This document shows, one piece after another, positions 1 to 8,456 of a DNA stretch of 64,000 nt. Where the stretch lies: assembly GCF_041397485.1 (NCBI RefSeq), contig NZ_JAWKWO010000006.1, positions 271,858 to 335,857 of the forward strand. The letters run 5' to 3'. The stretch comes from Zhengella sp020637775. GTDB lineage: Bacteria > Pseudomonadota > Alphaproteobacteria > Rhizobiales > Rhizobiaceae. The notes under the pieces were generated by a model. That model made no database searches and was not told the origin of the DNA. It saw nothing but the letters and a program-made list of their open reading frames with translations. Made by a program: the position numbers and the translations under genes. The number at the start of each line of letters is the position of its first letter. Position 1 is the stretch's first letter.

Positions 1-81
1 GCCGCGTCCGGTTGAATCCCCGCCGCTCTCCGCTAACTGCGGGATTTGCGGTCACGGAACAGCGGACGAGGAGACGAAGCG

Positions 82-369
82 ATGGCCAAACCCGTTCTTG
101 CCGAAAGTGAAATCGACCTCGCCCTGGTCGACCTCCAGGGCTGGCAACGCGACGAAACCGGAAAGGCCATTGTCAGGACATTCCGCTTCGCCGATTTTTC
201 CCAGGCCTTCGGCTTCATGGCGCGGGCGGCGCTGGCGGCGGAAAAACTCGATCACCACCCGGAATGGTCCAACGTCTACAACAAGGTGACGGTGCGCCTG
301 ACGACCCATGATTCTGGTGGAATAACCGAACTGGATATCAGCCTGGCAACCCGCATCAACGCGTTGTGA
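82..369 (+). CDS. phhB: 4a-hydroxytetrahydrobiopterin dehydratase (pterin-4a-carbinolamine dehydratase)
   Basis: A 95-residue protein of the PCD/DCoH family, which dehydrates 4a-hydroxytetrahydrobiopterin so that the cofactor used by aromatic amino acid hydroxylases can be recycled. The family signature is visible: a Glu three residues before a His-His-Pro (EKLDHHPEW), then a Tyr, a later His (LTTHDSGG) and an Asp (ELD). The length is typical. The frame is open upstream to position 46, but the ATG at 82 is preferred because GAGGAGAC lies just before it and the family normally starts near here. No phenylalanine hydroxylase gene is next to it in the window. Confidence 0.93.
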   Translation: MAKPVLAESEIDLALVDLQGWQRDETGKAIVRTFRFADFSQAFGFMARAALAAEKLDHHPEWSNVYNKVTVRLTTHDSGGITELDISLATRINAL

Positions 370-452
370 AGCAGGCCGCGATCGCCCCGCAGCCTTGCGG
401 CAGCATGCCGCATGCCCCACATGTATGGCGACAAGACACGGGAGCATGACCG

Positions 453-881
453 ATGGACGAAGCGCGAATCGGCGAAATCCTCGAGCCCGGCAGCGAAGAC
501 CAGCAGCAGCGCCGGGCGGAGCGCGTGCGGGCCCGTTTCTGGGCGACGGCCCGGCGGGCCGCGCGCCAGATCCCGTTCATGGATGAGGTGGTCGCCGCCT
601 ATTTCTGCGCCATGGACCCGAAGACGCCGATGAAGGTGCGCGGCATCCTGCTTGGCGCGCTGGCCTATTTTGTCTTTCCGCTCGACACGATTCCCGACCT
701 TCTGGCGCTTGTCGGATTTTCAGACGATATCGCCGTCCTGACCGCCGCCTTCGCCATGGTCCGTTCGCATATCACGCCGGCGCACCGGGAGGCGGCAAGA
801 CGGGCACTGCGCGAACATCCCGATGTCGCCCGAGGCGCGCAGGAAAACCCCGCCAAGCCCGGCATCGAGATCGACGGCTGA
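453..881 (+). CDS. DUF1232 (YkvA-like) membrane-associated protein
   Basis: A 142-residue protein. The central part (about residues 45-105) has the DUF1232 pattern: a short hydrophobic helix, then YFVFPLDTIPDLLALVGFSDD, where the P-x-D-x-I-P-D core is the family hallmark. The N-terminus is charged and probably cytoplasmic, with one membrane-associated hairpin. The cellular role of DUF1232 proteins is not established. The gene converges on the ECF sigma factor gene with a 25-nt gap. I recognise the family but cannot give a function. Confidence 0.85.
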   Translation: MDEARIGEILEPGSEDQQQRRAERVRARFWATARRAARQIPFMDEVVAAYFCAMDPKTPMKVRGILLGALAYFVFPLDTIPDLLALVGFSDDIAVLTAAFAMVRSHITPAHREAARRALREHPDVARGAQENPAKPGIEIDG

Positions 882-906
882 TTGGCTCGCAACGGGTTCG
901 AGCCGC

Positions 907-1479
907 TCAGCCGGCCGGCCCGTCGATCGCTCCATCCTCTTCCAGCGCCTTGCGCAAGCGGTTGAAGGCCAGCCTGATCCGCGATTTCACGGTTCCCATC
1001 GGCAGGTTCTCGGCCTCCGCGATCTGCGTATGGGTCATGCCGAGAAAGAAGGCCATCTGGATCAGCTTGCGCTGCTCGTCCGGCAGGACGGTCAGCACGG
1101 CCCGCACCCGGTCGTCGCGTTCCGCCGCGTCGAGCTGTTCGTCCGCCTGTTCCGGCGCCTCCGGCCAGAGAAACGGGTCATCGGGATCGAGAAGATGCGA
1201 ACGGTCGCGGCGAATCGCGTCGATACGCCGGTTGCGGGCAATTCGGAACAGCCAGGTGGAAAGCGAGGACTTGGCCGGGTCGAAAAGACCGGCCTTGTGC
1301 CAGAGCACTGCCATCACGTCCTGTGCCATCTCCTCGGCCTGCGCGCCGTCCAGGCCAAGCTTCTGAAGATAGGCGTTGATGCGCGGCGCAAAGTGCCGGA
1401 ACAGCTGCCCGAAGGCTGCCTTGTCCCGCTTTTCCGCGACCAGTCCGGCAAGCCGGGCAAATTCTTCTGCATTACTCAC
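907..1479 (-). CDS. ECF-type RNA polymerase sigma factor
   Basis: A 190-residue sigma-70 family factor of the extracytoplasmic-function type, with only regions 2 and 4. Region 2 covers about residues 25-95 and includes the core-binding stretch DPAKSSLSTWLFRIARNR; region 4 (about 130-185) has the recognition helix in TQIAEAENLPMGTVKSRI. It would bind core RNA polymerase and direct it to stress-type promoters. Such factors are usually encoded beside an anti-sigma factor (ChrR, NepR or a membrane type), but none is adjacent: the upstream neighbour is ialB, divergent, and downstream is the convergent DUF1232 gene. Its regulator is therefore not visible. Confidence 0.9.
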   Translation of the reverse strand: MSNAEEFARLAGLVAEKRDKAAFGQLFRHFAPRINAYLQKLGLDGAQAEEMAQDVMAVLWHKAGLFDPAKSSLSTWLFRIARNRRIDAIRRDRSHLLDPDDPFLWPEAPEQADEQLDAAERDDRVRAVLTVLPDEQRKLIQMAFFLGMTHTQIAEAENLPMGTVKSRIRLAFNRLRKALEEDGAIDGPAG

Positions 1480-1820
1480 GGGTGCGCGACCGGTGTTTCC
1501 GTCTCTCTGGCGCAGACGGTAGATGTCACGCGTCCGCTCGCGACCAACCTAGCGACTTGGCCTGTCACGGCAAGACGCTAAATTTTCGAACAGGCCATTC
1601 ACTGCCGCTGGCGGCTTGCGGCTCCAGCCAAACTCTTGCCTTTTTCTGCGGGTTCTTATCTTTTCAGCGGGTCGCGGGGTTGTGGGGCCTGGCAGGGCGG
1701 GCGGTTTCGCCTTTTTTGTAGCGGCGGCCGCACCAGCCTTTACAGTTTGGTAACCCCGTTTCCTTCAAATTGCAGGCAAACAGAGCAGACATGCGGCCGC
1801 AGGTCGGCAACTGGGAAAAA
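1480..1820. other. Divergent intergenic region between the sigma factor and ialB genes
   Basis: About 340 nt with no convincing gene. It must hold promoters for both the leftward ECF gene and the rightward ialB gene. There are T-rich patches around 1636-1662 and 1714-1722, and a lower-GC stretch around 1740-1785 directly upstream of ialB where its promoter could lie. I could not define a -35/-10 pair with confidence. Confidence 0.4.
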
Positions 1821-2339
1821 ATGGAAATGGCGGCAATGTACGGATTGAAGACGACACTGGCGACACTGACCCTGCTGGCAGCAGTGCTGCCGGCGCACGC
1901 GCAAAGCCCGGTCAAGCTGTCGCAGCACACCGCGTGGGGCACCTATGCCTATGACAGCAACCAGGGCAAGGTTTGCTATGTGCTGTCGGTTCCGGAGTCC
2001 AAGGAACCCACCAACCTGGATCACGGCGACATCTATTTCTTCGTGTCCATGAAACCGGGAGAGAATGTCTCCTACGAGCCCCAGTTCATCACCTCCTACG
2101 CCATGAAGGAAGGCTCGAAGGTGCAGGTCACGATCGATGGCAAGGCCTTCTCCATGTTCGTGCGCGGCAAGTCGGGCTGGCTGGAAAACGCAGCCGAGGA
2201 ACCGCAGCTCGTCGCTGCCATGAAGGCTGGCGCGAAGATGAAGGTGGACGCCGTCTCCGGCCGGGGCAACGATACCCACTACTTGTTCTCGCTGTCGGGC
2301 ATCACCGCGGCGCTGAACTCGATTTCGAGCTGCAAGTAA
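1821..2339 (+). CDS. Invasion-associated locus B (IalB) family secreted protein
   Basis: A 172-residue secreted protein by this start. The N-terminus has a Sec signal peptide (LKTTLATLTLLAAVLPAHAQ, cleavage expected after AHA). The mature part shows the IalB-family layout: an early W-x-T-Y..., a central FVSMKPGENVSYEPQ, and two cysteines (KVCYVL near the start and SSCK at the end) that could form a disulfide. IalB proteins are periplasmic or envelope proteins common in Rhizobiales, first linked to erythrocyte invasion in Bartonella; their general molecular role is unclear. Start codons at 1821 and 1836 are both possible, and a TTG further up (1770) is unlikely. Confidence 0.85.
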   Translation: MEMAAMYGLKTTLATLTLLAAVLPAHAQSPVKLSQHTAWGTYAYDSNQGKVCYVLSVPESKEPTNLDHGDIYFFVSMKPGENVSYEPQFITSYAMKEGSKVQVTIDGKAFSMFVRGKSGWLENAAEEPQLVAAMKAGAKMKVDAVSGRGNDTHYLFSLSGITAALNSISSCK

Positions 2340-2371
2340 CGCTTGACGCAGCAACCGGAAGCTTCTCGAAA

Positions 2372-2391
2372 GGCCGGGCATCAGCCCGGCC
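2372..2391 (+). terminator. Candidate terminator after ialB
   Basis: A perfect 8-bp GC stem, GGCCGGGC/GCCCGGCC, with a 4-nt loop lies 33 nt after the ialB stop. The T-run that follows is late and short (CGCCGTTTT), so termination may be weak. Confidence 0.5.
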
Positions 2392-2522
2392 ATTCGCCGT
2401 TTTCCGGGGTGTTCTGGCCATGGATGACGCTCTGTGCTATGGCGCTCGCAAGACAAGACAACAGGTCCGCCCTTGTGCAGGACCCGCCTGCCATGCAGGC
2501 ACGATGATCGGATCCGGAAAAC

Positions 2523-3755
2523 ATGACGCTGTCCATCGACCTGACCAGCCATGAATCGCGGGCTGCCCTTTCTGCCCGCAGAAGCGAGGGGGAGAAGCCG
2601 TCGCTCGTCGGCATGAGCCGTGACGGCATGGCGCAGGCCCTGAAGGCCGTCGGCATCCCGGAGCGCCAGGTGCGCATGCGTGTCAGCCAGCTCTGGCACT
2701 GGCTCTATGTGCGCGGGGTGTCCGACTTCGCCCACATGTTCAACATCTCCAAGGACCTGCGCGCCAGGCTGGCCGAAAATTTCGTGATCGGCAGGCCGGA
2801 AATCGTCGAGGAGCAGATTTCCTCCGACGGAACCCGCAAATGGCTCCTGCGCTTTCCCCCGCGCGGTGCGGGCAAGCCGGTGGAAGTGGAGACGGTCTAC
2901 ATCCCCGAGGAAGGCCGCGGCACGCTGTGCATTTCCAGCCAGGTTGGCTGCACGCTCACCTGTTCCTTCTGCCACACCGGCACCCAGAAGCTGGTGCGCA
3001 ACCTGACTGCCGGCGAGATCCTGTCGCAATTGCTTGTGGCACGCGACCGGCTGGGCGATTTTCCGGGCCACGACACGCCGGAAGGTGCCATCGTTCCGGT
3101 CACCGAGCGCAAGGTGACCAATATCGTCATGATGGGCATGGGCGAACCGCTCTACAATTTCGAGGAAGTGAAGACGGCACTGCTCATAGCCTCCGATGGC
3201 GACGGCCTTTCGCTGTCCAGGCGCCGCATCACCCTGTCGACCTCGGGCGTGGTGCCGGAAATCTATCGCACCGGCGAGGAAATCGGCGTCATGCTGGCCA
3301 TCTCGCTGCATGCCACGACCGACGAACTGCGCGACGTGCTGGTGCCGATCAATAAAAAATATCCGCTCGAAAAGCTCATGCAGGCCTGCCGGGACTATCC
3401 CGGCCTGTCCAATGCGCGCCGCATCACCTTCGAATATGTCATGCTCAAGGGTGTGAACGACAGTTTCGAGGACGCCAAGCGTCTCGTGCAATTACTCAAG
3501 GGGATTCCGGCCAAGATCAACCTGATTCCCTTCAATCCCTGGCCGGGCTCGAACTACGAATGTTCCGACTGGGAGCAGATCGAGAAATTCGCCGACTTCA
3601 TCAATGCGAACGGCTATGCCTCTCCCATCCGCACGCCGCGCGGGCGTGACATTCTGGCCGCCTGCGGGCAGCTCAAGAGCGAGTCGGAACGGCTGCGCAA
3701 GTCCGAGCGCCTGGCGCTCGAAGCGATGATGATCGCCGGCCACGGCGGCGAGTAG
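2523..3755 (+). CDS. rlmN: Dual-specificity RNA methyltransferase RlmN (23S rRNA A2503 / tRNA A37)
   Basis: A 410-residue radical-SAM enzyme that adds a C2-methyl group to A2503 of 23S rRNA and to A37 of some tRNAs. The cluster-binding motif C-x3-C-x2-C is present (CTLTCSFC), preceded by the family's LCISSQVGC. The C-terminal catalytic cysteine that forms the covalent RNA intermediate is seen in DILAACGQL. Length and layout match the family. The start at 2523 (ATG) gives an N-terminal extension of about 30 residues before the helical domain, normal for alphaproteobacteria. The membrane protein gene at 3762 follows after 6 nt and may be co-transcribed. Confidence 0.97.
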   Translation: MTLSIDLTSHESRAALSARRSEGEKPSLVGMSRDGMAQALKAVGIPERQVRMRVSQLWHWLYVRGVSDFAHMFNISKDLRARLAENFVIGRPEIVEEQISSDGTRKWLLRFPPRGAGKPVEVETVYIPEEGRGTLCISSQVGCTLTCSFCHTGTQKLVRNLTAGEILSQLLVARDRLGDFPGHDTPEGAIVPVTERKVTNIVMMGMGEPLYNFEEVKTALLIASDGDGLSLSRRRITLSTSGVVPEIYRTGEEIGVMLAISLHATTDELRDVLVPINKKYPLEKLMQACRDYPGLSNARRITFEYVMLKGVNDSFEDAKRLVQLLKGIPAKINLIPFNPWPGSNYECSDWEQIEKFADFINANGYASPIRTPRGRDILAACGQLKSESERLRKSERLALEAMMIAGHGGE

Positions 3756-3761
3756 GCGCGC

Positions 3762-4226
3762 ATGGCCGATGTCGGAGCCCTTCTCCTGCGCCTTGCGGGA
3801 ATCACGCTGTCCTTCATCGTCGCGCTTGCGGCCGCCGGCTTCTTCTTCACGCTGGCCCTGTCCGGCATTCTCGATCCCGGCAGCGCGCAGAGCCTCGCCG
3901 AACACTGGTTCACGATCCTGCCGCTGGCTGTGGTGGTAACGGCGACAGCCGGATCGCTGGCGCTCGTACCCTTCTTCATCATCGTGCTGGTCAGCGAATA
4001 TTTCGCCCTGCGCGGACTGGTGTTTCATCTGCTCGCCGGCACCGCGATCGGCGGCCTTGCCGTCTGGATGTACAATCAGCAGGCGGCCGACCCGACCGCG
4101 AAGGCCTTCGCCGTGGGTGCGGCGGCAGGCACCATCGGCGGCTTTGCCTACTGGTTGCTGGCCGGGCGGTCCGCCGGGCGCACGTTCGGCCGCATCGTCA
4201 ACGGGCAGGGGTCATCAGGATCCTGA
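3762..4226 (+). CDS. Small four-helix membrane protein of unknown function
   Basis: A 154-residue protein with four hydrophobic segments by eye, at about residues 8-32, 48-72, 83-103 and 115-137, so it should be an inner-membrane protein. It starts 6 nt after rlmN and probably shares its transcript. Its 3' end overlaps the convergent LysE-family gene by 29 nt. I do not recognise a characterised family; similar small proteins are seen beside rlmN in Rhizobiales, but that is recollection and was not checked. Confidence 0.8.
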   Translation: MADVGALLLRLAGITLSFIVALAAAGFFFTLALSGILDPGSAQSLAEHWFTILPLAVVVTATAGSLALVPFFIIVLVSEYFALRGLVFHLLAGTAIGGLAVWMYNQQAADPTAKAFAVGAAAGTIGGFAYWLLAGRSAGRTFGRIVNGQGSSGS

Positions 4227-4839
4227 CCGCGAAAGCGGAAAAGACACCGGCGAAAACCCAGTCGATGACGCGCGTGACAAGCGGTTTGCGCTTCAGGAAT
4301 TCCGCCATGGAATCGGCCGCAAGGATCATCGGAACGATGATCGGCAGCGAGATCACGTTGAACATCAGGCCCAGGAAGAAGAATTTGCCGATGGCGTGCG
4401 GATCGCCCGCGGCTACGAATTGCGGCAGGAAGGTCATGAAGAACAGGATGATCTTCGGATTGAGCAGGTTGACGCCAATCCCCGTCAGGAAGTTGGTCTT
4501 CAGCGATTGCTGCCGGCCCTTGCCGCCTTTCAGGTTGAGCGACGAACCGTTGCGAATGGCATCGAAGGCAAGCCAGGCCAGATAGCCGGCGCCAGCGAAC
4601 TTGAGCGCATTGAACGCCGCCGGCGCCGCCACCACCAGCGCCGACAGGCCCAGCGCCACCATGGCCGTATGGACCACCACACCGGTCAGGGTGCCTGCCA
4701 TGGCGGCCAGACCCGCGCCCTTGCCCTGGCTGATCGCGCGCGACAGGAACAGCGACATGTCCGGCCCCGGCGTGATGGCCAGCACGATGCAGGCCACCGA
4801 GAACGTGGCCAGGACGGGAAGAGCCGGAATGAAATCCAT
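4198..4839 (-). CDS. LysE/RhtB-family amino acid exporter
   Basis: A 213-residue inner-membrane protein with about six hydrophobic helices, the usual size for LysE/RhtB exporters. The diagnostic N-terminal stretch is present: ITPGPDMSLFLSRAISQGKGAG, followed by the small-residue helix and GVVVHTAMVALGLSALV. Members export amino acids such as lysine, threonine or homoserine lactone; the substrate cannot be read from sequence. The gene stands alone and overlaps the 3' end of the upstream convergent membrane-protein gene by 29 nt. Confidence 0.92.
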   Translation of the reverse strand: MDFIPALPVLATFSVACIVLAITPGPDMSLFLSRAISQGKGAGLAAMAGTLTGVVVHTAMVALGLSALVVAAPAAFNALKFAGAGYLAWLAFDAIRNGSSLNLKGGKGRQQSLKTNFLTGIGVNLLNPKIILFFMTFLPQFVAAGDPHAIGKFFFLGLMFNVISLPIIVPMILAADSMAEFLKRKPLVTRVIDWVFAGVFSAFAVRILMTPAR

Positions 4840-4959
4840 GGGTCACCTGAACGTGAGAACCGGGCCGTCCTGCGGATGCCCTGCAGCAACGGCTTCACGT
4901 CGAGTGATGGGGCATGACAGGCGGTCTTGGCAAGTCCCCGCCGCAGCTTCACCCTGCAA

Positions 4960-5169
4960 TCACGCGGCGATCGCTTTCATGTCCGCCACGGCTTCGGCCA
5001 TGTCGAGCCGGCGGAGCACGATCGCCAGAAGATCCAGATCCACCGGGCCGAGCGCAATCATGGTCCGGTCGATATCCTCGCGGTGAACGCCCCTGTTCCG
5101 AAGCTTTGCCACTGCCTCGACAATGGCTTGTTCGGTGTCGAATCGCAGAGTGCCTGGCCGAGATGACAT
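4960..5169 (-). CDS. Small hypothetical protein (69 aa)
   Basis: A 69-residue, mostly helical, soluble-looking protein with charged and hydrophobic residues alternating (AIVEAVAKLRNRGVHREDID). The frame is open to 5220, but the ATG at 5169 is preferred because it is preceded by a strong AAGGGGG ribosome site at good spacing. No family recognised. It lies between the LysE gene and argG, divergent from argG. Confidence 0.6.
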   Translation of the reverse strand: MSSRPGTLRFDTEQAIVEAVAKLRNRGVHREDIDRTMIALGPVDLDLLAIVLRRLDMAEAVADMKAIAA

Positions 5170-5244
5170 GCTGCCCCCTTCCCTGAGTTTCCGTTCAGGC
5201 CATCGAAACCGCCCGCACACGGCGGTTCGCGCCGGCCTTTCCTG

Positions 5245-5270
5245 TTCTTGTCTCCGGAATAGGACAAGAA
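5245..5270. promoter_or_regulatory. Inverted repeat in the divergent region upstream of argG
   Basis: A perfect 8-bp inverted repeat, TTCTTGTC and GACAAGAA, separated by 10 nt, lies between the 69-aa gene (leftward) and argG (rightward). It may be an operator for one or both promoters. An RNA hairpin is also possible, but no T-run follows on either strand. Confidence 0.4.
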
Positions 5271-5429
5271 ATCGTTAACCATGCCCATGGCGTGTAAGCA
5301 CCATGCCCGCGCCTGTGATCGGCACGAGGGTCTTACGCGCCGCGGTTTTCTCGGCTACAAGGCGCGCGAACGGTCCGGCTGGTTCGGGCAGCAACGCGGG
5401 CAACGAGACAGATTGAAGAAGTCGGCGAA

Positions 5430-6653
5430 ATGGAACAGTGGAAAGACGTCAAGAAAGTGGTTCTGGCCTATTCCGGCGGCCTGGATACCTCGATCATCCT
5501 GAAATGGCTTCAGACGGAAATCGGCGCGGAGGTTGTCACCTTCACCGCCGATCTCGGCCAGGGCGAGGAACTGGAGCCGGCGCGCCGCAAGGCCGAGATG
5601 CTCGGCATCAAGGACATCTACATCGAGGACCTGCGCGAGGAATTCGTGCGCGACTTCGTCTTCCCGATGTTCCGCGCCAATGCGCAGTATGAAGGCATCT
5701 ACCTGCTGGGCACGTCCATCGCGCGCCCGCTCATCTCCAAGCGTCTCGTCGAGATCGCCGAGGAGACCGGCGCCGACGCCATCGCCCATGGGGCCACGGG
5801 CAAGGGCAATGACCAGGTCCGGTTCGAACTGTCCGCCTATGCGCTGAACCCGGACATCAAGGTCATTGCGCCGTGGCGCGACTGGGCCTTCAAGTCGCGC
5901 ACGGACCTGATCAACTTCGCCCAGATGCACCAGATCCCGGTCCCCAAGGACAAGCACGGCGAAGCCCCTTTCTCGGTCGACGCGAACCTGCTGCACTCGT
6001 CATCCGAAGGCAAGGTTCTGGAAGACCCTTGGGTCGAGGCGCCGGAATATGTCCACATGCGCACCATTTCCCCCATGGAGGCACCCGACACGCCGACGGA
6101 GATCACGCTGGAGTTCAAGCGCGGCGATGCCGTGGCGCTCAATGGCAAGGCGCTGAGCCCGGCCACGCTGCTGGCGGCGTTGAACGACCTGGCCCGCGAC
6201 AACGGGATCGGCCGCATCGACCTGGTGGAAAACCGCTTCGTCGGCATGAAGTCGCGCGGCGTCTACGAGACTCCGGGCGGCACCATCCTGCTGGCAGCCC
6301 ATCGCGCCATGGAATCGATCACGCTGGATCGCGGTGCCGCCCATCTCAAGGATGAGCTCATGCCCCGCTATGCCGAGCTGATCTACAACGGCTTCTGGTT
6401 CTCGCCGGAGCGGGAAATGCTGCAGGCGCTCATCGACAAGAGCCAGGAAGATGTCGAGGGCGAGGTGCGCCTGAAGCTCTACAAGGGCAATGTTCTGGTC
6501 ACGGGCCGCCGTTCGCCGAAGTCGCTCTATTCGGATGAACTGGTCACCTTCGAGGACGATCACGGCGCCTATGACCAGAAGGACGCCGCCGGTTTCATTC
6601 GGCTCAACGCATTGCGCCTGCGCACGCTGGCAAAGCGCCGCCGTATCGGCTGA
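5430..6653 (+). CDS. argG: Argininosuccinate synthase
   Basis: A 407-residue enzyme that joins citrulline and aspartate using ATP to give argininosuccinate, the penultimate step of arginine synthesis. The ATP pyrophosphatase loop AYSGGLDTSIIL lies near residues 14-25, and downstream are the family blocks TGKGNDQVRFE and SPEREMLQALIDKSQ. Full length for the family. The ATG at 5430 gives the usual start (MEQWKDVKKVVLAYSGG). The gene is monocistronic or followed by the hydrolase-like gene 30 nt later. Confidence 0.97.
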   Translation: MEQWKDVKKVVLAYSGGLDTSIILKWLQTEIGAEVVTFTADLGQGEELEPARRKAEMLGIKDIYIEDLREEFVRDFVFPMFRANAQYEGIYLLGTSIARPLISKRLVEIAEETGADAIAHGATGKGNDQVRFELSAYALNPDIKVIAPWRDWAFKSRTDLINFAQMHQIPVPKDKHGEAPFSVDANLLHSSSEGKVLEDPWVEAPEYVHMRTISPMEAPDTPTEITLEFKRGDAVALNGKALSPATLLAALNDLARDNGIGRIDLVENRFVGMKSRGVYETPGGTILLAAHRAMESITLDRGAAHLKDELMPRYAELIYNGFWFSPEREMLQALIDKSQEDVEGEVRLKLYKGNVLVTGRRSPKSLYSDELVTFEDDHGAYDQKDAAGFIRLNALRLRTLAKRRRIG

Positions 6654-6683
6654 GGCGTGACAGGAGCAACCGGACAGGAGACA

Positions 6684-7868
6684 ATGTCCATGTCGGAGCC
6701 GGTGAAAACGCGCCTCGTGCTGAGCTTTCCCGGCTTCGAGCCTGTCCCTGTCGCAGCACACCGCCGCCGCTTCGAGCGGGAAGGCGCGAAGGCCGCGCCG
6801 CTTTATGGCGCGAAGCTGCATGTCGGCGAGGCACGCATCGAGAGCGGGCCCGTGGATGTCGGCGTTTTCGACGTCGTGGCCGAGGGCGAGAAGAAGGACT
6901 GGCGCACCGAAACGACCGTGGTCGTCTACGGTCTCGCAGCGCTCAATGCGATGTATGACGAGCGGCCTTTCGCCAGCCGGCTGGTTTCCGGCCTTCGCGG
7001 TTATGGCGATTTCATTCTTTCGGGCGCGTTCTATCGCTATGGCCGCGTTGCCTGGCGTTATCTGCTTTTCGTGCTTTATCCGGTCATCCTGCTGGCCGCT
7101 GCCGGGCTGGCTGGCGGCCTGCTGGCCGGGCTTGTGAGCTTCGTCTGGCCGGACATGCCGGCCTGGGTCGGCTGGCTCATCGTGCTGGCCATGGTGATTT
7201 CCACCTTCATGCGCGCCGGCAAGCGCCTGCATCTGATGCTGTTCATCGATGACTGGGCTTTTTCGCGCGATTTCGTGCGCCGCCGCAACCCCGTCGTCGA
7301 AGAGAAGCTGGCCCATGTCATGGCCGATGCGCGCCGGCGGGTCGCGGAAAGCCGGGCCGACGAGATTCTGGTCATGGCGCACAGCTTCGGTGCGCCCAGC
7401 GCGATCGTGACCCTCGCCGATCTGCTCGAAAACGTGCCGCAGGCGAAATCGACCGGCCTTCTGACCGCCGGCTCCAGCCTGCTGAAATTCGCATTGCATC
7501 CTGCAGGCAGGCATTTCCGCGACGCGGTCGAGACAATCGTGGAACACGATGCGCCCTGGCTCGACGTGCAATCGCTGACCGATCCGCTGCATTGCTACGG
7601 TTCCGATCCCGCCCGGATGTTCTCCGCCAAGGCGACCGGACGCCAGCGCACCGGCAAGGTGCGGTTTCGCAACCAGCTTTCCCCGGAAACCTACAAGGCG
7701 ATCCGCCGCGACATCTATCGCGTCCACCGCCAGTATGTATACGGCGTGGAAAGGCGCACGCCCTATTCGTTTCACATGATTGCGGCAGGGCCGGTTCCCT
7801 TTGCCGATGTGGTGGCGCGGGAAGGCCTTCCCGACAGCCTTTCAGCAACCGGAGAGCCCCGTTCATGA
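6684..7868 (+). CDS. Membrane-anchored alpha/beta-hydrolase-like protein of unknown function
   Basis: A 394-residue protein. The N-terminal third is soluble, then two or three membrane helices follow (about residues 125-175, YLLFVLYPVILLAAAGLAGG onward). The C-terminal half contains ILVMAHSFGAPSAI around residue 233, which looks like the nucleophile elbow of an alpha/beta hydrolase (A-x-S-x-G instead of G-x-S-x-G). I cannot identify the substrate. The start at 6684 is chosen for the AGGAG just upstream; the frame is open to 6657. Its stop overlaps the start of the next gene by 4 nt, so the two are probably translated together. Confidence 0.7.
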   Translation: MSMSEPVKTRLVLSFPGFEPVPVAAHRRRFEREGAKAAPLYGAKLHVGEARIESGPVDVGVFDVVAEGEKKDWRTETTVVVYGLAALNAMYDERPFASRLVSGLRGYGDFILSGAFYRYGRVAWRYLLFVLYPVILLAAAGLAGGLLAGLVSFVWPDMPAWVGWLIVLAMVISTFMRAGKRLHLMLFIDDWAFSRDFVRRRNPVVEEKLAHVMADARRRVAESRADEILVMAHSFGAPSAIVTLADLLENVPQAKSTGLLTAGSSLLKFALHPAGRHFRDAVETIVEHDAPWLDVQSLTDPLHCYGSDPARMFSAKATGRQRTGKVRFRNQLSPETYKAIRRDIYRVHRQYVYGVERRTPYSFHMIAAGPVPFADVVAREGLPDSLSATGEPRS

Positions 7869-8452
7869 ACTATTACATCCTGGGCCGGATCGTGTGGGGC
7901 ATTCTGGGCGTCGGCTGGTACATCCTGCGCTATCCGCATGAGCGCCGCGTCAAGAAGATGAAGCTCTCGGTCGACCGCATGCCGGGCGCCGAGCGGTTGC
8001 GCCTGTCGCTGTCGATCACCGGAATCGGCGTCATCCCCGCTCTTTATGCGCTGACCGGCTTTCCCGCCTTTGCCGACCGGCCCGCCTGGCCGCTGGCCTT
8101 CTGGCTGGGAGCCGTCACAGCAGCGGCCGCGCTCGCCATGTTCCGCCTCACGCACAAGGCGCTCGGCCGCATGTGGAGCGTTTCGCTGCAACTCAAGGAA
8201 GGTCACAAGCTGGTCACCGAGGGCGTCTATGCCCGCGTGCGCCATCCCATGTACACGGCCTTCTGGCTGATGGCGATCGCGCAGGCGCTGTTGTTGCCCA
8301 ACTGGATCGCCGGATTGTCCGGCATTGTCGCCTTCGGCTTCCTTTTCTTCACCCGCATCGGCCCGGAAGAACGGATGATGGAGGAAGCCTTCGGCGACGA
8401 ATGGCGCGCCTATGCAGCCCGCACGAAAAGGCTTGTCCCCGGCATCTGGTAG
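7865..8452 (+). CDS. Isoprenylcysteine carboxyl methyltransferase (ICMT)-like membrane protein
   Basis: A 195-residue membrane protein with about five hydrophobic segments. The C-terminal half carries the ICMT/PEMT-type SAM-binding pattern: LVTEGVYARVRHPMYTAFW, with R-H-P-x-Y, then RIGPEERMMEEAFGDEWRAY, with E-E-R. Such bacterial proteins are thought to methylate lipids or small molecules; the substrate is unknown. The ATG at 7865 overlaps the stop of the hydrolase-like gene (ATGA), which suggests a functional pair. Confidence 0.85.
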   Translation: MNYYILGRIVWGILGVGWYILRYPHERRVKKMKLSVDRMPGAERLRLSLSITGIGVIPALYALTGFPAFADRPAWPLAFWLGAVTAAAALAMFRLTHKALGRMWSVSLQLKEGHKLVTEGVYARVRHPMYTAFWLMAIAQALLLPNWIAGLSGIVAFGFLFFTRIGPEERMMEEAFGDEWRAYAARTKRLVPGIW

Positions 8453-8456
8453 GCGG

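Noticed and set aside
1740..3491. A long (583-codon) leftward open frame opposite ialB and rlmN
   Set aside because: It is antisense to two well-recognised genes, has no family resemblance and the His/Arg-rich composition of shadow frames in GC-rich DNA.
6000..7775. A 591-codon leftward open frame opposite argG and the hydrolase-like gene
   Set aside because: Same reason: argG is certain on the other strand and the predicted protein has no recognisable domain.
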